This document shows, one piece after another, positions 17,283 to 27,127 of a stretch of DNA of 64,000 bases. The stretch comes from Virgisporangium aliadipatigenens (GTDB lineage: Bacteria; Actinomycetota; Actinomycetes; Mycobacteriales; Micromonosporaceae). Numbering within the stretch: the stretch's first letter is position 1; every line of letters starts with the position of its first letter. The stretch lies in contig NZ_BOPF01000002.1 in assembly GCF_016863615.1 (NCBI RefSeq), forward strand, positions 62,001-126,000, read 5' to 3'. A program made the position numbers and the translations under genes. A model generated the notes under the pieces. That model saw only the letters and a list, made by a program, of their open reading frames with translations. It was not told the origin of the DNA and ran no database searches.

Positions 17283-18179
17283 ATGCGGGCGGTCGTCTTC
17301 AGGGAGTACGGGTCGCCGGACGTGCTGCGCGTCGAGGATGTGGACACCCCGGAGCCCGGGCCGGGGCAGGTGCGGCTGCGGGTGCGGGCGGCCGGGGTCA
17401 ACCGGTTCGACTGCAAGGTCCGTGCCGGCGCGTTCCGGGCGGCGCTGCCGAGGACGCCGGGGTTCGAGGTCGCCGGAGTGGTCGACGCGGTCGGCGCCGG
17501 CGTCACCGGCCTCGCCGTCGGGGACGAGGTGTTCGGGTTCGCCGACAGCGGCGGCTACGCGGAGTACGCGCTGGCCACCGTCGTCGCGCCGAAGCCGGCC
17601 GGGCTCGGCTGGGACGAGGCGGTGGCGCTGCCCAACGCCGGCGAGACGGCGCAGCGCGTGCTGGGCCTGCTCGGCCTCGAAGCGGGTGAGACGCTGCTCG
17701 TGCACGGCGCGTCGGGCGCCGTCGGCGGGGTCGCCGTCCAGCTCGCGGCCGTCCGCGGGGCCACCGTCATCGGCACGGCGTCCCCGGCCAATCACGACTA
17801 TCTGCGTTCTCTCGGAGTGGTCCCGGTCGCCTACGGAGACCATTTGGTCGAACGGGTTCACGCGCTCGCGCCGCACGGAATCGACGCGGTCTTCGACACC
17901 GCGGGCAAGGGCGCGCTGCCGGATTCGATCGCGCTGCGCGGCGGCCGCACGGAGCGCATCGTCACCATCGCCGACGGCGCCGCCGCCGAGGAACTGGGCG
18001 TGACCGCCTCGTTCAAGGCCGAGCGGAGCGTCGACGGGCTGGCCGAACTGGCCCGGCTCGCCGTCGAGGGGAAGCTGCGGGTCGAGGTGGCGCGGGTGTT
18101 CGCGCTCGACGAGGCGCCCGCGGCGCACGCCCAGGCCGAGACCGGACACACCCGCGGCAAACTGGTGCTCCGGCCCTAG
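17283..18179 (+). CDS. Zinc-free quinone-oxidoreductase-like MDR dehydrogenase
   Basis: A 298-aa NADP-dependent medium-chain reductase. It opens MRAVVFREYGSPDVLRVED as in quinone oxidoreductases, lacks the catalytic and structural Zn cysteines, and has the nucleotide motif HGASGAVGGVAVQLA near 140-154. It probably reduces quinones or enones. ATG at 17283 has GGCGGAGG about 8 nt upstream. Confidence 0.85.
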   Translation: MRAVVFREYGSPDVLRVEDVDTPEPGPGQVRLRVRAAGVNRFDCKVRAGAFRAALPRTPGFEVAGVVDAVGAGVTGLAVGDEVFGFADSGGYAEYALATVVAPKPAGLGWDEAVALPNAGETAQRVLGLLGLEAGETLLVHGASGAVGGVAVQLAAVRGATVIGTASPANHDYLRSLGVVPVAYGDHLVERVHALAPHGIDAVFDTAGKGALPDSIALRGGRTERIVTIADGAAAEELGVTASFKAERSVDGLAELARLAVEGKLRVEVARVFALDEAPAAHAQAETGHTRGKLVLRP

Positions 18180-18188
18180 GCTGCGGTG

Positions 18189-18980
18189 GTGAACATCTGG
18201 GCCGCCGGCGACGCCTACGAGCGGTACGTGGGCCGGTGGAGCCGCCGGGTGGCGGTGTCGTTCGTGGCGTGGCTGGGCCGGCCGTCGGGGCTGCGGTGGC
18301 TCGACGTCGGGTGCGGCACCGGTGCGCTCAGCGGTGCCGTGCTGGCGCACGCCGCGCCGGGTTCCGTGCTCGGCGTCGACCCGTCGGCCGGCTTCGTCGG
18401 GCACGGGCGTGCGCGGGTCGACGACCCCCGGCTGCGCTTCGCGGTCGGCGACGCGCGTGCGCTTCCGCTGCCGGGCGGCGCCTTCGACACGGTGATCAGC
18501 GGGCTGATGCTGAACTTCGTTCCGCGGACTGCCGAAGCGGTCGCGGAGTTCGTCCGCGTGACGGCGCCCGGCGGGACGGCCGCCGCGTACGTGTGGGACT
18601 ACGGCGACGGCATGGAACTGATGCGCCACTTCTGGGACGCGGCCGCGTCGGTCGACCCCGCCTCGGCGGAACACGACGAGGGGCGGCGCTTCGCGACGGT
18701 GTGCTCGCCCGCGCGGCTGGAGTCGCTGTGGGCGGCGGCGGGCCTCGTGGACGTGCGGACGCGCGGGATCTCCGTGCCCACGGTGTTCGCCGACTTCGAC
18801 GACTACTGGACGCCGTTCCTCGGCGGGACGGGTCCCGCTCCGGGATACGTGGCCACGCTCGCCGACGCGCGGCGGGAGGCGCTGCGCGAGACGCTGCGGG
18901 CGCGGCTGCCGTTCGGCGACGACGGGTCGATCGCGCTGTCGGCCCGCGCGTGGGCCGTTCGCGGCACGGTGCCGGCCTGA
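18189..18980 (+). CDS. Class I SAM-dependent methyltransferase
   Basis: 263 aa. Motif I LDVGCGTGALSG is near 38-49, the acidic post-I residue is in GVDPSAGF near 60, and motif III DTVISGLMLNFV is near 100. It looks like UbiE/Coq5-type small-molecule methyltransferases. Two GTG codons (18186, 18189) are adjacent; the second gives VNIWAAGDAYERYVGRWS, the usual beginning of this subgroup. It starts 9 bp after the MDR stop and is probably in its operon. Confidence 0.8.
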   Translation: MNIWAAGDAYERYVGRWSRRVAVSFVAWLGRPSGLRWLDVGCGTGALSGAVLAHAAPGSVLGVDPSAGFVGHGRARVDDPRLRFAVGDARALPLPGGAFDTVISGLMLNFVPRTAEAVAEFVRVTAPGGTAAAYVWDYGDGMELMRHFWDAAASVDPASAEHDEGRRFATVCSPARLESLWAAAGLVDVRTRGISVPTVFADFDDYWTPFLGGTGPAPGYVATLADARREALRETLRARLPFGDDGSIALSARAWAVRGTVPA

Positions 18981-18984
18981 ACCG

Positions 18985-19563
18985 TCAGGGGACCGCCGCG
19001 AGGCGGGCGAGCAGGACCTGTTCGATCAACGACACCAGGACCTCCTTCACCGATTCGCGGTCGCGGGCGTCGCACTCGACCACCGGCGTGTCGTCCGACA
19101 CCGACAGCGCCTCGCGCACCTCCGACAGCGCGAACCGCCGCGCGTTCTCGAAGACGTTCACGGCGAGCAGGAACGGGATGCCGTGCTCCTCGAAGTAGTC
19201 GACGGCCGGGAAGCACTCCTCCACGCGCCGGGTGTCGATGAGCACCACCGCGCCGAGCGCACCGTCCACGAGGTCGTCCCACAGGAACGCGAACCGGTCC
19301 TGCCCGGGCGTTCCGAACAGGTAGAGCAGGAGGGTCTCGTCCAGCGTGATGCGGCCGAAGTCGAGGGCCACGGTGGTCGTGGTCTTGCCCTCGACGGCGC
19401 TGGTGTCGTCGACGCCCACCGACAGGTGGGTCATGGCGGCCTCGGTCACCAGCGGTTCGATCTCGGAGATCGCGCCGACGAACGTCGTCTTGCCGACCCC
19501 GAAGCCCCCGCTCACCACAATCTTCACGGCGACGGGAACACCGTTCTCAGAGGGCCCGGACAC
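18985..19563 (-). CDS. cvnD: Conservon Ras-like GTPase (CvnD)
   Basis: A 192-aa small GTPase of the Cvn type. P-loop GGFGVGKTT is near 19-27, the G3-like segment FGTPGQDRF near 83-91 replaces the usual DxxG, and LLAVNVF is near 130. In Streptomyces conservons the four proteins form a membrane-associated complex resembling a GPCR/G-protein system. It overlaps cvnC by 17 bp and is last in the operon. Confidence 0.9.
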   Translation of the reverse strand: MSGPSENGVPVAVKIVVSGGFGVGKTTFVGAISEIEPLVTEAAMTHLSVGVDDTSAVEGKTTTTVALDFGRITLDETLLLYLFGTPGQDRFAFLWDDLVDGALGAVVLIDTRRVEECFPAVDYFEEHGIPFLLAVNVFENARRFALSEVREALSVSDDTPVVECDARDRESVKEVLVSLIEQVLLARLAAVP

Positions 19564-19981
19564 GATCTCTGATCCTCTCTATGACGTCGATGGTGAGTTC
19601 GGTGCGTTCCAGAACGGTCAGGTGGCCGCCGGTGACGAGGTCGCCCACGAGCACCTTCGCCACCCCGAGCGGCGCCTTCAGCCGCACGGCGATCTCGGCC
19701 ACCGAACGCGGCGTCCGGCAGTACTCGGCGATGCGGCGCAGCTCGAAGCGCAGCGGTGCGGAGAGCGCGGCCGGGATGACGCTCAGCATCGTCTCCGGGT
19801 AGAGGCCGTCGACCAGGGGACGGGTGCGGCCGCCCGTCATCAGGAACGGCCGCACCACCAGGTCGTCCTCCGGCGGTTCCGGGCGGTCGTCCCCGGGCCT
19901 GTGCCGTCCGGCCCGGGATCCTGGGACGAGTCCGGGATCGTCGAGCATGCGCGCGTCCGGGACCCGAAAGGCGTCGGTCAC
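19547..19981 (-). CDS. cvnC: Conservon DUF742 protein (CvnC)
   Basis: A 144-aa DUF742 protein. VRPFLMTGGRTRP is near 43-55, then a winged-helix-like region RFELRRIAEYCRTPRSVAEI and an LLERTEL-like end. GTG at 19981 forms GTGA with the stop of cvnB. It is thought to bridge the histidine-kinase-like and GTPase parts of the conservon complex. Confidence 0.88.
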   Translation of the reverse strand: MTDAFRVPDARMLDDPGLVPGSRAGRHRPGDDRPEPPEDDLVVRPFLMTGGRTRPLVDGLYPETMLSVIPAALSAPLRFELRRIAEYCRTPRSVAEIAVRLKAPLGVAKVLVGDLVTGGHLTVLERTELTIDVIERIRDRVRAL

Positions 19982-20409
19982 CTCGGCAGGGCCTGCCGGC
20001 ACTCGGAGATCAGCGCCGGGGAGAGCTGCCGGCCGAAGCGTTCGGCGAGCAGCGCCACCTCGTAGCCGATCAGGCCGACGTCGCAGTCCCCGTCGGCGAG
20101 CGCGCCGATGCAGCTGCCGCCCTCCATCGAGGAGATGACGAGGAAGCCGCGCTTCATCTCGATGAGCACCAGTTTCAGCCCGTCGAACTCGTACTTGCGC
20201 GACGCGCTGCGCGCCACGGCCGTCAGGCTGGAGACGATCGCGGCGAGCTGGTCGGCGCCGGCCCGGTCGAGGCCGGCGGACATGGCGACGAGCAGCCCGT
20301 CGGAGGAGACGACGACCGCGTCGCGGACGCCGTCGGTGCCGCGCACGAAGTTGACGAGCATCCAGCTCAGTTCGTCGGGGCCGGTGCGGGAGGCCTGGTC
20401 GACGGTCAT
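19978..20409 (-). CDS. cvnB: Conservon roadblock/LC7 protein (CvnB)
   Basis: A 143-aa roadblock/LC7 domain protein, a known partner of small GTPases. LSWMLVNFVRGTDGVRDAVV near 14-33 and SSDGLLVAMS near 34-43 are typical. ATG at 20409 forms ATGA with the cvnA stop and the TGA at its end forms GTGA with cvnC, so the genes are translationally coupled. Confidence 0.9.
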   Translation of the reverse strand: MTVDQASRTGPDELSWMLVNFVRGTDGVRDAVVVSSDGLLVAMSAGLDRAGADQLAAIVSSLTAVARSASRKYEFDGLKLVLIEMKRGFLVISSMEGGSCIGALADGDCDVGLIGYEVALLAERFGRQLSPALISECRQALPR

Positions 20410-22856
20410 CGGGGATCTCCTTGTAGCTCTTTACGTCCTGCTGACTCGCCGCGCTGCACGCCGGCCCGCAGGGAGGCCAGCATGGAGCGGGTCTGGGCCG
20501 GATCGCGTTCCACGGTCGGCTCCGCGGGTGCCGCGGGAGTGACGGTGGGCTTGCGGGCGCGGGGTACGCGCTTGGGCAGGCCGTTCGCGGTGCGGCCGGC
20601 CGCGTCGGGGTTGGTGAGCGGCCACTCCGGTGGGGAGCTGATCGGGCGGAACTGCGCCGTCACGACGCTCGGCGCGCTGCCGCCCGGCCGGCTCTGTGGG
20701 GGCGGCCCGGCGGGCGCGGCCACCGGTTCCGGGACCCGGGGTGCGGGCACGGGTGCGGAGTCGGCGACCGCTCCGGGCCGCCCGGCGAAGCTCGCGGGCC
20801 GGAGTGCGTCGTTGTGGGGGCCATCCGGCGCCGTCGCCGGGCCGCGGACTACGGTCGCCGCGAGCGGTGCGGCCTCGATCTCGCGCCGCGCCGGTCCGGG
20901 GTCGGGCGCGCCGCGCGTCGGCGGTTCGACCTCCTCCGGCATCACGACAAGCGTCTCGGGAACGTGGACGCGCGCCGTCACCCCGGTCACCGGGGACTGC
21001 ACGACCTGCACCTCGACGCCGAGCCGCCGGGCGAGGTGGCCCACCACGTAGTGGCCCAGGTAGCGGGTCGGCGCGACGGTGAAGTCCTCCTCGCCGCGCA
21101 GCCGGGCGTTGGCGGCGTTCAGCTCGCTCGGCGACATGCCGATGCCGTGGTCGACGATGGCGATCAGGTACCGGCCCCCGGTGATCCGGCCGTGCACCTC
21201 GACGTCCACGTCGGGCGGCGAGAACGTCAGGGCGTTCTCCATCAACTCGGCCAGCATGTGCGCGAGATCGGCGACGAACCGGCCGGCGACCTTGGCGTCG
21301 TCCACGCGGCGCAGGGTGACCCGCCGGTACTCCTCGACCTCGGCGACGGCCGCGCGGATCACGTCGGTGATCGGCATCGGGGTCGCCCAGCGGCGCGGCG
21401 TCGTCTCGCCCACCAGCACCAGCAGGCTCTCCGCGTTGCGCCGCATGCGGGTGGCGAGATGGTCGAGTTCGAACAGGTTGCCCAGCGCCGTCGGGTCGGT
21501 CTCCTCGCGCTCGAGCTGGCTGATGAAGCCGAGCTGGCGGCGCAGCAGGTTCTGGGTGCGGCGGCCGAGGTTGGCGAGCGAGTCGACGGTGTTCTGGCGC
21601 AGCACCGCCTCCTGCCGCGCCAGCGTGAACGCCGCCAGCTGCACCCGGTCCAGCGCGTGCGCCACCGAACGGATCTCGGTGCTGCTGCGTTCCGGCAGGC
21701 GCACCTGCGGCGCGCGCACGTCGGGGTCGCCGGTGCGGGCCAGTTCCACCGTCTCGGGGAGCCGGCGGCCGGCGACGTCGTTGGCCTCGCTCACGAGTGC
21801 GGCGAGCGGACGCACGATCGACCGGCTGGCCGAACGGATCAGCAGCGCCGCCACGACGACGCACAGCAGCGCCAACGGGATCAGGCCGGCGAGGTCCCAT
21901 CGCGCGTCCGAGCGCAGGTCCTCGAACCGGGCGTCGACGGCCACGTCGACCTCCTCCTGCACCCGGCGCAGCGCCTCGACGACGGCGCCGGTGGCGTTCC
22001 ACCACGCGGTCACGTTGACGTCGGCGGTGCGGCCGGCGGCGTCCAGGGCCTGCAGCTCGATGCGGCCCATCTCGACGCCGGCGGGGCTGCTCAGGGCGGC
22101 GTCGACCAGCCCGCGCTGGGTGTCGCTGGCCCACCGGTTGAACTCGGCGAGTGCGAGCTGCCGCTCCGAGTACGCGGCGACGAACCGGGCGTACCGGTCG
22201 GTGTCGAGCCGGCCGGCCTCCTGGTCGGGCAGCAGCACGGCCTGCTCGGCGGAGACGGCCTCGGCGGCGATGTACAGGGCCTGCAGCGCCGCGAGGCCCC
22301 GGCGCAGTTCGGTGTCCGGGTCGGGGGAGGGGATGTCGAGGCCGAGGTCGACGCGGTTGAGCGCGGCGATCCGTTCGGTGTAGTAGCGGTAGGCGGCGGC
22401 GCCGTCGATGCGGCCGGCGTCGTGCTGCGCGCGGACGGCCACCAGGTCGTCGAGCCGGGCCAGGGCGGCCCGCGCGCCGCCGTCCTCCTCGGCGCCGCCC
22501 ATCTGGCGGGCCAGCGCGGCCCGGGTGGCGTCGACCAGTGCGCGTTGGTTGTCGAGGTCGCCGCGCAGGTCGGCCACCCCGGAGGAGGCGCCGGCCGTCA
22601 TGGCGCGTTCCCGCTGGAGTTCGCCGACCAGGGCCTGCGAGGCCTCGGCGAGTTCGACCGAACGCAGCGAGGCGGTGGCGACCGTGTACTCCTCGACCTC
22701 CTTGAGCACGAGGTCGCCGAGCAGCAGCAGGACCCCCACGAGCGGCACGGCGAGCAGCCGCGCGAGCTTGCCGCGTACGCTGCCCCCGCCCTTGCGCGGG
22801 AGGTCGACGATGATCCGTTCCTCGGACGACGTGCGGCCGCGCCGGTGTCCGGCCAT
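20406..22856 (-). CDS. cvnA: Conservon sensor kinase-like protein (CvnA) with nitrate-sensing domain
   Basis: 816 aa. The first membrane helix (about 34-52, LLAVPLVGVLLLLGDLVL) and a second (about 320-340) flank an extracellular helical NIT domain. A HAMP-like linker, a dimerisation segment and a HATPase domain follow: N-box ELMENALTFSPP near 550 and G1 DHGIGM near 585. A Pro-rich cytosolic tail ends the protein. The usual phospho-accepting His is not obvious, as in other CvnA proteins. ATG at 22856 (MAGHRRGR) has a GGGGG box; ATG at 22868 is the alternative. Confidence 0.88.
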   Translation of the reverse strand: MAGHRRGRTSSEERIIVDLPRKGGGSVRGKLARLLAVPLVGVLLLLGDLVLKEVEEYTVATASLRSVELAEASQALVGELQRERAMTAGASSGVADLRGDLDNQRALVDATRAALARQMGGAEEDGGARAALARLDDLVAVRAQHDAGRIDGAAAYRYYTERIAALNRVDLGLDIPSPDPDTELRRGLAALQALYIAAEAVSAEQAVLLPDQEAGRLDTDRYARFVAAYSERQLALAEFNRWASDTQRGLVDAALSSPAGVEMGRIELQALDAAGRTADVNVTAWWNATGAVVEALRRVQEEVDVAVDARFEDLRSDARWDLAGLIPLALLCVVVAALLIRSASRSIVRPLAALVSEANDVAGRRLPETVELARTGDPDVRAPQVRLPERSSTEIRSVAHALDRVQLAAFTLARQEAVLRQNTVDSLANLGRRTQNLLRRQLGFISQLEREETDPTALGNLFELDHLATRMRRNAESLLVLVGETTPRRWATPMPITDVIRAAVAEVEEYRRVTLRRVDDAKVAGRFVADLAHMLAELMENALTFSPPDVDVEVHGRITGGRYLIAIVDHGIGMSPSELNAANARLRGEEDFTVAPTRYLGHYVVGHLARRLGVEVQVVQSPVTGVTARVHVPETLVVMPEEVEPPTRGAPDPGPARREIEAAPLAATVVRGPATAPDGPHNDALRPASFAGRPGAVADSAPVPAPRVPEPVAAPAGPPPQSRPGGSAPSVVTAQFRPISSPPEWPLTNPDAAGRTANGLPKRVPRARKPTVTPAAPAEPTVERDPAQTRSMLASLRAGVQRGESAGRKELQGDPR

Positions 22857-22940
22857 GTGTGCCCCCATTCGTTGCCTTGAATGAGGTACCAGCCGTGGCG
22901 CCCGGGCCCCCGCACAAGCTGTGCGATCGGCGACGGCGGC

Positions 22941-23981
22941 TCAGGTCCGCAACGTCGTTGCGTCCAGCACCAGCCGGTAGCGCACGTCGGCCGCGTCGAG
23001 GCGGCCGAACGCCGTGTCCAGCGCGTCCGCGCCGATCACCTCGATCTCGGCGGCGATCCCGTGCGCGACGCAGAAGTCCAGCATCTCCTGGGTTTCGCCG
23101 ATGCCGCCGATCGAGGTGCCCGCGACGCTGCGCCGCCCGCCGATCAGCAGCCCGACGGGTGCGGTCAGCGGCGCCGCGGGTGCCCCGGCCATGACGAGCG
23201 TGCCGTCGGTGGCCAGCAGCGCCAGGAACGGCGCCGTGTCCGCCGCGGTCGACAGCGTCGAGACGATGAGGTCGAACCGGCCGCCGAGGCCGGCCGCCTC
23301 GGCCGTGGTGTAGTGGTGCGCGGCGCCGAACCGCGCACTGTCCGCCGCCTTCGCCGCCGTCCTGCTCAGGACGCTCACCTCCGCGCCCATCGCGGCGGCG
23401 AACCGGACGCCGAGGTGCCCGAGGCCGCCGAGTCCGGCGATCGCCACGCGGGTGCCGGGGCCGGCGTTCCAGTGCCGCAGCGCGGAGTACATCGTCACGC
23501 CGGCGCAGAGCAGCGGCGCGGCGGCGGCGAGGTCGAGGGCGTCGGGGACGCGCAGGGCGTAGTCCTGCTCGACGAGGATCTTCTCGCTGTAGCCGCCCGC
23601 GGTCGGTGTGCCGGTGCGGTCGATCGAGTTGTAGGTGCTCACCGCCCCGCCGAGGCAGTACTGCTGGCGGCCGGCCCGGCAGTTGGCACACGTGCGGCAG
23701 GAGTCGAGCAGGTTGCCGATGCCGACCCGGTCGCCGGGCACGTACCGGGTGACGTCCGGGCCGACCGCGGCGACGACGCCGGTGATCTCGTGTCCGGGCA
23801 CCATCGGGAACCGCGAGATGCCCCAGTCGTCGCGGGCGAAGTGCACGTCGGAGTGGCAGACGCCGACGTAGGCGACGTCGACGAGGAGTTCGGTGCGGCC
23901 GGGGTCGCGGCGTTCGAGCGTGATCGGCGTGAGCGGTGCTCCGGCGTATTCGACGGAGTAGGCGTTGACGGCGACGGGCAT
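22941..23981 (-). CDS. Zinc-dependent alcohol dehydrogenase (YahK/CAD type)
   Basis: A 346-aa MDR enzyme. The catalytic Zn site has Cys in GVCHSDVH near 41, His-Glu in PGHEITG near 62, and a later Cys in LLCAGVTMYS. The structural Zn cysteines are in SCRTCANCRAGRQQYC near 93-108. The NADP motif GLGGLGHLGV is near 177. It reduces aldehydes to alcohols. It is divergent from a TetR gene, with an inverted repeat between the two starts. Confidence 0.88.
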   Translation of the reverse strand: MPVAVNAYSVEYAGAPLTPITLERRDPGRTELLVDVAYVGVCHSDVHFARDDWGISRFPMVPGHEITGVVAAVGPDVTRYVPGDRVGIGNLLDSCRTCANCRAGRQQYCLGGAVSTYNSIDRTGTPTAGGYSEKILVEQDYALRVPDALDLAAAAPLLCAGVTMYSALRHWNAGPGTRVAIAGLGGLGHLGVRFAAAMGAEVSVLSRTAAKAADSARFGAAHHYTTAEAAGLGGRFDLIVSTLSTAADTAPFLALLATDGTLVMAGAPAAPLTAPVGLLIGGRRSVAGTSIGGIGETQEMLDFCVAHGIAAEIEVIGADALDTAFGRLDAADVRYRLVLDATTLRT

Positions 23982-24021
23982 GGTGCTCCTGGGCGCTGGA
24001 CGACGGAGGTTCGCGACTGAT

Positions 24022-24050
24022 CGTTCCAGAACCTAGCATGTTTTGGAATG
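24022..24050. promoter_or_regulatory. TetR-type operator between ADH and TetR genes
   Basis: CGTTCCAGAAC (24022-24032) and GTTTTGGAATG (24040-24050) form an imperfect inverted repeat (9 of 11 positions) with a 7-bp spacer. It lies in the shared promoter region and suggests the TetR protein represses both itself and the dehydrogenase. Confidence 0.65.
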
Positions 24051-24078
24051 GTCGTTCGTGAACGGGTAGTGTGGGGCC

Positions 24079-24669
24079 ATGGCGCGACCGCGGGAGTTCG
24101 ACGAGGACGAGGTCGTCGCCAGGGCCCGCGAGGTCTTCTGGACGGCCGGCTACGCGGCCACCTCCGTGCACGACCTCGTCGCCGCCACCGGCCTCAGCCG
24201 CGGCAGCCTGTACGGGGCGTTCGGCGACAAGCGGGGTCTCTTCCTGCGGGCGCTGGACTCCTACTGCGACGCCACCGTCGCCGCCGTGCACGCCGATCTC
24301 GACGGGGACGACGCCGGTGCCGCGCGACGGATCGTGGCCCACATGGCGCACGTGGCGGACAACTGCGGCGGCAACATGCGCGGCTGCTTCCTCGCCAAGT
24401 CCACCGCCGCGCTGGCCGCCACCGACCCCGCCGTCGCCGAACGCGCGGAGCGCACCTACGGCACCTACGAGACCGTTCTCGCCGGCTGCCTGGCCCAGGC
24501 GCAGCGGCACGGCGACCTCGCGCCCCGGCACGATCCGGGGGCGCTCGCGGCGCTGCTGCTGATCACCGTGCGGGGCATGGAGACCCTGGGCCAGGCCGGG
24601 CGCAGCCTGCGGTTCATGCGTCAGGTGGCGCGGCACTCGGTGGCGTTCCTGGACGAACCTACTCGGTAG
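24079..24669 (+). CDS. TetR/AcrR-family regulator of the divergent dehydrogenase
   Basis: 196 aa. It opens MARPREFDEDEVVARAREVFW, typical of the AcuR/YxaF-like group. The helix-turn-helix spans about 28-47 (SVHDLVAATGLSRGSLYGAF), followed by GDKRGLF. The ligand domain has two Cys (NCGG and MRGCFL), as in redox- or aldehyde-responsive members, so an electrophile signal is possible. ATG at 24079. Its end overlaps the convergent permease gene by 11 bp. Confidence 0.88.
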   Translation: MARPREFDEDEVVARAREVFWTAGYAATSVHDLVAATGLSRGSLYGAFGDKRGLFLRALDSYCDATVAAVHADLDGDDAGAARRIVAHMAHVADNCGGNMRGCFLAKSTAALAATDPAVAERAERTYGTYETVLAGCLAQAQRHGDLAPRHDPGALAALLLITVRGMETLGQAGRSLRFMRQVARHSVAFLDEPTR

Positions 24670-27127
24670 CGACCGCCGCCAGGATGTCGGCGCGGCTCGC
24701 GCGGCGGGCGGGCCACACCGCGGCGAGCACGCCCACCAGCACCATCCCGACGACGCCGATAGCCACCATCGGCACCGGAACGCCGACCGGCCACAGCGGC
24801 TGCAGCAGCATCACGTGCTGCATGACCGCTCCGACGCCGATCCCGACGAGCAGGCCCAGCGCGCCGCCGTAGCAGGTGATGACGATGCTCTCCCGACGGA
24901 CCACGCGCCGCACGAACGTCCGGCCCGCGCCCAGCGCCCGCAGGACCCCGATCTCGCGGGTGCGTTCCAGGACGGAGAGGGCGAGGGTGTTGACGACGCC
25001 GAAGACGGCGATCACGAGCGCCGCGCCGAACATCGCGTAGATGACGGCCAGCACCAGTTCGAAGCCCTTGACGAGGCGTTCCACCAGGCCGTCGCGGTCG
25101 GTCACGAGGATGTCCGGCCGGTCGGCGAACGCCGCGTCGAGGCCCGCCCGCGCGCCGGATCCCGCGGCGTACACGGCCTCCAGGACGCCCCGGTGCTCGG
25201 CCGGCACCAGCGCCTCGTCGAGGAAGATGCCCGGCTGGCCCTCCCAGCCCCGGTAGAGGCCGACGATCGGGACCCGCCGGGTCACCCCGGGCGCCACGGT
25301 GAGCGTGAGCGTGTCGCCGACGTCGAGCCGGTTGAGGTCGGCGTTGCCGCGCAGCACGACGGCGCCGCGGCGCAGGTCGCCGGAGCCCTCGACGACCGGC
25401 ATGGTGAGGACCCGTTCGAAGGCGGCCGGGTCGACCGGACTCATCGAGGTCGTCCCCAGTGGACGGTCGCCGGCCGCCCACTCCACGGGCGCGCGGGTCA
25501 ACGCGACGGCGGCCGCCACCCCCGGGGTCGCGCGCACCTTCGTCACCACCTCGGGGCCGAGCCGGGAGCCGTCGAGCGCGGGCTGCACCACCGTCGTGCC
25601 GGCAGGCACCTGGTCGCGGGTGGTGGCGCCGGCGACGTTCGCGAACGACTCGCCGACGACGGCGAAGCCGCACACCAGTCCCAGCCCCACGGTGAGGGCC
25701 GAGGCGGTGGCCGCCGTGCGCCGCGGGTCCCGCAGGGCGTTGCGCACGGCCAGTTTCGCCGTCGGGCCGCCGCGCCACCCGACGAGTGTCGCAAGTGGAC
25801 GGAGGGCCGCCATGGCCAGGAACGGCGCCAGCACCACGAGCCCCAGCCACACCGCGATGGCGCCGCCCATGCTGACGAAGCGCCCGGTGTTGTCGAGGTC
25901 CACGCCCGATGTGGCGGCGACCGCCGCGACCCCGCCGACCACCAGCACGCCGCCGACGATCGCGCGGGACAGCAGCGCCCGCCGGGGGAGCGCGGCGTCG
26001 GTGCGCAACGCGGCCACCGGCGCCACGGCGGCACCGCGGCGGGCCGAGCCGTACGCCGACACGACCGTCACGAGCACCCCGGCGAGATACCCGGCCGCGA
26101 TGCCGAACGGGCTCACCGTGTACGCCACGGTGGTGCCCTCCGGCCGGAACGCGGCCAACGCGCCGATGCCGAGCAGCACGCCGAGCACGGCACCGACGGT
26201 CGAGCCGAGCACACCGATCACGGCGGCCTCGGTGAGCACGGCGACCCGGACCTGACGCGCGCTCGCCCCGACGGCCCGCAGCAGCGCGAACTGGCGCGTC
26301 CGCTGCGCCACCAGCATCGTGAACGTGTTGGCGATGACGAACATCCCCGCCACGAGCGCGACGGCCGCGAAGACCAGCATCACCTCGCGGACCGAACGGG
26401 CGTTGTCGGCGACCATGCGTTCGCGCTCGGCGGTCAGCTCCGCACCGGTGCGCACCTCCCGTTCACCGTCCACAATGGACTTCACCTGGAGCGCGAGCCG
26501 CGTCTCGTCGGCCGCTGACGCGGTTGCCAGTTCGACCCGATCGAAACGGTCGCCGAGAAGGACGGCCGACTCGTCACCGGCGAACGCCAGCGACGGGATC
26601 GGCTCCGCGCCCAGCGGGCGGTACGTGAACAGCCCGACCACGACGGGCCGGACGGAGGAACCGTCGGCGAGGATGACCCGCGCGGTGTCGCCCACCGTCA
26701 ACCCGGCGGCGGCCGCGACCTGTTCGCCCAGCGCCAGTTCGCCCGCGCGCGGCGCGCGGCCGTCGGCCAGTACGAAGCGCTGCGAGTCGTCCCAGCCGGT
26801 GCCGGCCCGGTCCGGCCACACGCCCGCCAGCTTCCCGTCGGCGGCGACGAGGGCCGCGTAGCCGAGGCGCACGCCGTTCGTGCGGGTGACGCCCGGCAGC
26901 GCGGCGAGCCGGTCCCGTTCGGCCGGCGTGAACCCGGACTCCGGCTCCAGCGCCTGCGCGCAGATCGCGACGTCGGTGCGCGCCGCGCCACCGCCGGCGG
27001 TGCGCGCCGTCGAGTCGGAGACCACCCACGTCGCCACCATGAACCCGACGCCGAGCACGATCGCGGCGAGCATCATCGCCAGGCGTCCCTTGTGCGCGCG
27101 CAGATCGCGCAGCATGGCCCGAAGCAT
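24659..27127 (-). CDS. ABC exporter permease, FtsX/MacB-like, double-FtsX
   Basis: 822 aa. One helix near 15-38 is followed by a large extracellular domain (about 45-260), three helices (about 270-400), a central membrane pair (about 430-480), a second extracellular domain and three C-terminal helices ending in the typical PARRASRADILAAVATE tail. Such permeases work with a MacB/LolD-type ATPase in mechanotransmission or export of peptides and lipids. ATG at 27127 overlaps the ATPase stop (TAATG). The upstream motif shared with the two-component system suggests it is that system's target. Confidence 0.88.
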   Translation of the reverse strand: MLRAMLRDLRAHKGRLAMMLAAIVLGVGFMVATWVVSDSTARTAGGGAARTDVAICAQALEPESGFTPAERDRLAALPGVTRTNGVRLGYAALVAADGKLAGVWPDRAGTGWDDSQRFVLADGRAPRAGELALGEQVAAAAGLTVGDTARVILADGSSVRPVVVGLFTYRPLGAEPIPSLAFAGDESAVLLGDRFDRVELATASAADETRLALQVKSIVDGEREVRTGAELTAERERMVADNARSVREVMLVFAAVALVAGMFVIANTFTMLVAQRTRQFALLRAVGASARQVRVAVLTEAAVIGVLGSTVGAVLGVLLGIGALAAFRPEGTTVAYTVSPFGIAAGYLAGVLVTVVSAYGSARRGAAVAPVAALRTDAALPRRALLSRAIVGGVLVVGGVAAVAATSGVDLDNTGRFVSMGGAIAVWLGLVVLAPFLAMAALRPLATLVGWRGGPTAKLAVRNALRDPRRTAATASALTVGLGLVCGFAVVGESFANVAGATTRDQVPAGTTVVQPALDGSRLGPEVVTKVRATPGVAAAVALTRAPVEWAAGDRPLGTTSMSPVDPAAFERVLTMPVVEGSGDLRRGAVVLRGNADLNRLDVGDTLTLTVAPGVTRRVPIVGLYRGWEGQPGIFLDEALVPAEHRGVLEAVYAAGSGARAGLDAAFADRPDILVTDRDGLVERLVKGFELVLAVIYAMFGAALVIAVFGVVNTLALSVLERTREIGVLRALGAGRTFVRRVVRRESIVITCYGGALGLLVGIGVGAVMQHVMLLQPLWPVGVPVPMVAIGVVGMVLVGVLAAVWPARRASRADILAAVATE